From Paramarasmius palmivorus (Eukaryota; Basidiomycota; Agaricomycetes; Agaricales; Marasmiaceae), in NCBI GenBank assembly GCA_037176845.1, contig JAYKXP010000022.1, positions 1-64,000 on the forward strand: a stretch of 64,000 bases of DNA. The letters are read 5' to 3'. A model generated the notes under the pieces. That model saw nothing but the letters and a program-made list of their open reading frames with translations, was not told where the DNA came from and did not search any database. Shown piece after piece: positions 59,810-64,000 of the stretch. Every line of letters begins with the position of its first letter. Position 1 is the stretch's first letter. The position numbers were made by a program, and so were the translations under genes.

Positions 59810-60626
59810 ATGGATACCTCATACCAAACCTCACAGCCCTCAGGCGCTACAAGGAAACCGGATCTGAAGCGGAAACTCGTGGTTGTTGGGGACGGTACGC
59901 GTCAAGTGTCATAGTCGAACCATCTATTAACTTTCTCTTTCGAACCAAACCAGGTGGTTGTGGGAAGACATGTCTTCTCATAGTCTATGCGGAGAATAGA
60001 TTCCCAGAGGTGAACGCAGGTCTTCATCAATTCAAGGACCTTTCCTAATCAGAACGCGCCTTCCAACGAGGCTTTCAGGCATATATTCCGACAGTTTTCG
60101 AGAATTATGTGACCCAAGTAAACTTTGAAGGAAAGGAGATTGAGCTAGCATTATGGGATACAGCGGGACAGGAGGAATACGACCGACTGAGGCCACTCAG
60201 CTATCCCGAGAGCGACGTGATCCTGATAGTGTTCTCAATCGACTTTCCAACAAGTCTTGGAAATGTACAAGACAAGGTGCGTAGCTATCTCATCCATAAC
60301 CAATTCCCTCTGTAACATGGCTTTTGATTCTTCAGTGGTATCCCGAAGTTGCACATTTCTGTGAAGGCACGCCCCTCATCCTCGTTGGCACCAAGATCGA
60401 TTTGCGGGGAGACGACCAGACTAAACGAATGCTCGGTGCGCAAGGTCAAACAACTATCACCCCGACACAAGGGGCTGCGATTGCCAAGGAAATCGGTGCA
60501 AAATACATAGAATGCTCGGCAAAGACTGGTCAAGGCGTTCGGGATGTTTTCAACCTTGCTCTCAAGGAAAGCATGAAAGGAAAGTGGGGAAAGATTGTCA
60601 AGCAGAGACGGTGTGTTGTGATTTAA
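59810..60626 (+). CDS. Rho-family small GTPase
   Basis: Exons 59810-59894, 59954-60009, 60079-60276 and 60336-60626 encode 209 aa. G1 is GDGGCGKTC, switch [10 protein letters not shown], switch [20 protein letters not shown]4 GTKIDLR, G5 ECSAKTG, and the Rho insert ([15 protein letters not shown]) is present. A polybasic tail ends in the CaaX box CVVI, geranylgeranyl or farnesyl by rule of thumb. It is closest in look to Rho1/RhoA and Rho3-type proteins; which one cannot be settled here. It probably controls actin, wall synthesis or polarised growth. All nucleotide-binding residues are intact; Gly-Gly at 12-13-equivalent positions matches wild-type Rho. Confidence 0.93.
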
Positions 60627-61008
60627 TGACCGGACAGTCATTATATCCAATGGAGCTAGCCTATCTCCTTGATAACTTTAGTATATCGCATAGGGATACT
60701 AGGCTCCATTCGATGGAGATTGATAGGCAGGGACTATTGACTACGCATTTAACTTTCATTTTCGGTGTTATTTATACTCACCTTACTCGCATCGCTTTCT
60801 CAGTCTGTACCACCTCCCATACCTTACTGCAATGTACACGTCCAAATGTCACGCACGCATAGGTTAATCCTTCCTACTAGATATGATATAACCAATGAAG
60901 CTTGCCAGGCTGTATAAGTTAACACTGTGTACAAAAGTTCAAATGAGTGTGGTACAAATGAAGTATGCAAAGTCCTGAAAGTCCAATAAAATAAAAACAT
61001 GCGAATCC
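60627..61008. other. Convergent intergenic space
   Basis: 382 nt between the Rho stop and the next gene's stop, AT-rich, with AATAAAATAAAAA at ~60985 on the minus-gene side; likely both 3' UTRs. Confidence 0.4.
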
Positions 61009-64000
61009 TCAAAACGCTCCCCGATCCGTCAAGGCTCTCGAGGGCGGTCTAGATGCCGAACGTGCCATTGGGAATGGCGAAACTCTTCCCCGAATATGAG
61101 GACTAGGAATAGGTGGTACAGGACTGGATGCTAATGATGCAGATGGGAGTGGTGGAGCTCCTGCAGATAATGACGATGTACGTTTTCTGGTTCGTGTAAG
61201 GACCTCACCCTCTCGGCTTGGACCAACACTTCGACTCCTTGCAGATTTTGCAGCAAAGGTCTCACTGCGATCTGACGCTGCTACACTTCTGTCAACGGAT
61301 CTTCCTCTATCCCGTGATGGAGAACTTGTTCGAACTGGTGCTCTGCCTCTGCGTTCGTCTTTAGGTGGCAAAGGCGGGGGTAGATCCGAAGGTACCCGTC
61401 TCTCACTAAGCCCTGCCGCCACTGACCTCGATCTGCTGGGTGTCATAGCATATCCACGACTGTTGCTGATCGTCGAGGTGTCTATTGGGGCCGGTACAAC
61501 AGATGTACGTTTAGATATTGATTTGGCTGCAGACGACATAGTGGGCTGGGCGAATCTTCTTGATTCTGATTCAACGCCGCTGAACGAGGGACGCTCAGAC
61601 CGAGATATAGATGGCTTCCTTCTCCTCTGCAGGATCGATGCATCAGGGATTGGAACCGGAGGAATAGGAAGGTCTGACAATGCAGATGGTGATCTACTAT
61701 GCGTCGGCGTTGGAGCACGCCTGTACTCCCGTGTCTGCCCGTCGATCGACACATTGGGTGAACGTGTCGAATGAGGCTTGACCTTGGTCACGGCTACGCC
61801 AGCTGGTAGAGGCGGAAGTGAAACGTCGGTCATGACATCTGTCTTAGAAGAAAGAACGGGTGTGGGCGGGCGCTTCATTTTAGCCAAAGCAATATCAAAA
61901 CCCGGGGGTTTGTCTACTGATGCCTTTGGAGTGTGAGAAGGGGAACCACGATGTGACGGTGGCAAAGGAGGAAGTGGGATGTCAGAGGGCAGGGGAATCC
62001 GATCAGATGGAGTTGGTGTGGGGGCCCGCCTTCGTTCACGTTTCGCTAGAGAGGAAATCGTACTCTCAGGTAGTTTCTCGACCGAAGATGCTGGCGTGTG
62101 AGTCTTTGGCTGGGCACCATTGGAAGCCGCTGAATCAGCATTTTCTGCAGACGTTCGCTTGGGAGTATCCAAGGAAGCTGTCTTGTCGGAAGCTGACGCA
62201 TCTGTGCTAGATCTCTCGGAGGAATTAGATGTAGGTTTCTGACTTGGTCGTCGACGAACACCCAGCCTAGTAAGGGCTGCCACAACGTCTTCAGGTAGTT
62301 CGTCAAGGGACCCTGCAGAGTCGGACTTTGGAGTCTTGGAAACAGAAGGTTGCGCCCCAGCAGACACCCTCGAAGAGGCACTTGCGTCAGCTTGTGAAAA
62401 CTGTTCAATCGAGAAAGCTGGCTTGTGAGTGGGGCTTGGATGGGGCGATAGCTTCGAGTCTGGCGCTGAAAGGTCGAGAGTTTGCATTGGAAGATCTTCG
62501 TTCTGCTTTGGGCGTTGAGGGCTCCTCAATGGTATGATGGGAGGCAAGCTGAAGTTGGGACTGCGTGCCACATTCCACGTCAAAGGAGGTTTCCATGCTG
62601 AAGGGCCCTTGGCATCTTTGGTGGTGACAACTGCTGATACTTGATCTACTGACAAGCCTTCTGTGGAGGGCATCTTCTTGACTGTTCGTTTTGCCGACAG
62701 TGAGTGGTTAGAAACCGCTGCATCATGGTCGAACAGACTCTCAACCGACGGGCTTGACTTTAACACCTTAGAAGCGTCTCCCGGCGGGACCAACATGCCA
62801 GCAGAACGTGCGTGTCTCAGAGCTTTCCTCGTCTCGGGAGCATCAATATCAGTTGGGACTACCTGACTAACAACTGGTTGTTCGTCGCGCCCTCTTGACG
62901 GCGATTCAATTCTAGATGGGGCTGAGGCGAAATGAGTCAGCGAGTTCAGACAGTGTGAAAAATCCTTACACATCACACGGCCAGACTCCCTACTTGGACT
63001 CAACAGCTTCGAGGATAGCTTATCATTTGGAACATCTGCATTCACTGACAAAACAGGATGAATTTAGTCCATTCGTCTCCACAAATCGAGATACTAACCT
63101 TGCTGACTCGCAGTCAACCGCACTGCATCTGACAGCCTGCTCGAAGAAGTTCCTGCCGCAAATGATGCTGTTCTACGTCTGGAACGTAGAGCTAAAATGC
63201 TCGCATCTGGATTTGGAACATCGGTGGCTGAAAGTCTGCCCGATGAAGGTGAACGTTTGTGCACAGGCCTTAGTGTCGTATTTGCCTCAGCAACACCCGC
63301 AATAGGAAGACTTGGCCCTGGCGAAACGTTCTCTTTGGCAACCAAGACGTTTGGCACAGGCGGAACAATGGGGGTAGGGGGTATGACTTCGAGCAACGCG
63401 GGAAGCTTGGAAGACGGGAGATCACACGCCAGCTCACTAGTAGATACATTGAGCGGCGCTGCAACAGCTGGCTTGTCGACGGCCGGGACCTTCGGCAGAA
63501 TGGGTTCCGCTGTAGGCACCTCAGGGACTTCTGGTGTTGGAGTGCCAGCAGCTTCGGGGACTACCATCTGATGGGGAGACGAAGGATGTGAGGGCAACGG
63601 TGATTGCGATAATAATGCCATGACCTCCGATAAGGATTGAGATAGTGCATGTCCGTCAGAAGACTGAATAGAAGGTGATGAATGTTCTTCTGTTGACGCA
63701 CTAACCGCCGATGATGTCGACATTTTCTCGTCGGGTTGTGACGGAGATCTGGATTCATCGGCTGTGCTTGCTGTTGCTACACCTAGATCTGGAAGCTTCG
63801 GTACGGGAGGCAACTTTTTTGGTGCTCGAGATCCGCGTGGAGGAGGCGTAGTTGACCGGAGCCGCGATTTATCCGTTGCCTTGGTCGTTCTCGACTGACG
63901 AGTCTCGACCGTTGTACCGACGCTGGGACGTGGCAGAGGAATATCTGGAGCTGCTCTAGGTGGAGATCGAGAACGAAGGCGAGCTGATGGCTTCCTTGTG
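61009..64000 (-). CDS. Long disordered Ser/Pro-rich protein, 5' end outside the window
   Basis: At least ~970 aa, rich in Ser, Pro, Arg and Ala, with repeated polyproline patches (PLPSDIPLPPLPPSHRG, LPIPPVPIPDAS, LPPPLPPKDERR) typical of SH3, WW or profilin ligands. An intron near 63044-63100 joins two exons; a further 57-nt in-frame intron near 62930-62990 is possible. The C-terminus is ARSASRPPSRALTDRGAF. No folded domain is visible in this part; one may lie upstream. A cytoskeletal or polarity scaffold is conceivable but unproven. Confidence 0.7.

Overview
The window is nuclear DNA of a filamentous basidiomycete, most likely a mushroom-forming agaricomycete. Evidence: almost every gene is split by 45-60 nt GT-AG introns; there is a class I hydrophobin, a truncated fungal STAND NTPase, a DUF2855 protein, a GH5 hydrolase of the kind common in mushrooms, lineage-type 7TM membrane proteins and paralogous MYND proteins. 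No prokaryotic operon logic, CRISPR array or tRNA gene was seen. The gene models below are my own splice reconstructions; I checked most of them for frame arithmetic.

Positions 1-13801 form one giant inverted repeat around an axis near 7052. The right arm (7067-13801) carries an intact hydrophobin and an almost intact TRM44 (tRNA Um44 methyltransferase). The left arm (1-7038) is the same DNA reversed and riddled with small indels. The inner ~4.4 kb of the palindrome differs between arms almost only by substitutions to the complementary base. I read this as a contig-end fold-back or consensus artefact rather than a real duplication. Genes in the left arm should not be counted as copies.

From 13.8 to 25 kb lie an ABC1/ADCK-type kinase, a tail-anchored aldo-keto reductase, two identical 178-bp TA-flanked MITE-like elements, a truncated NACHT/STAND protein, a small protein with a Zn2Cys6-spaced cysteine motif, a DUF2855 protein, a MYND zinc-finger protein and a secreted HNH nuclease-like protein. 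From 25 to 31.4 kb, two large unannotated-looking genes diverge from a ~1 kb spacer: a TULIP/P47-like protein and a 983-aa glycine-rich/coiled-coil protein. This pair is the best candidate for an undescribed two-gene system.

From 31.6 to 46 kb follow a GH5 hydrolase, a BAP1/UCH37-type deubiquitinase converging on an ASX/DEUBAD-type protein (a plausible PR-DUB pair), an F-box-like protein, two head-to-head 7TM paralogues, a U6 snRNA gene, TDP1 with two ubiquitin-interacting motifs, and a second MYND paralogue. From 46 to 64 kb are SF3B5 (six tiny exons), a chymotrypsin-fold protease, a 70-aa secreted protein, a fused LKR/saccharopine dehydrogenase, a monocarboxylate-type MFS transporter, GPI1, a Rho GTPase, and a long disordered Ser/Pro-rich protein cut by the window end.
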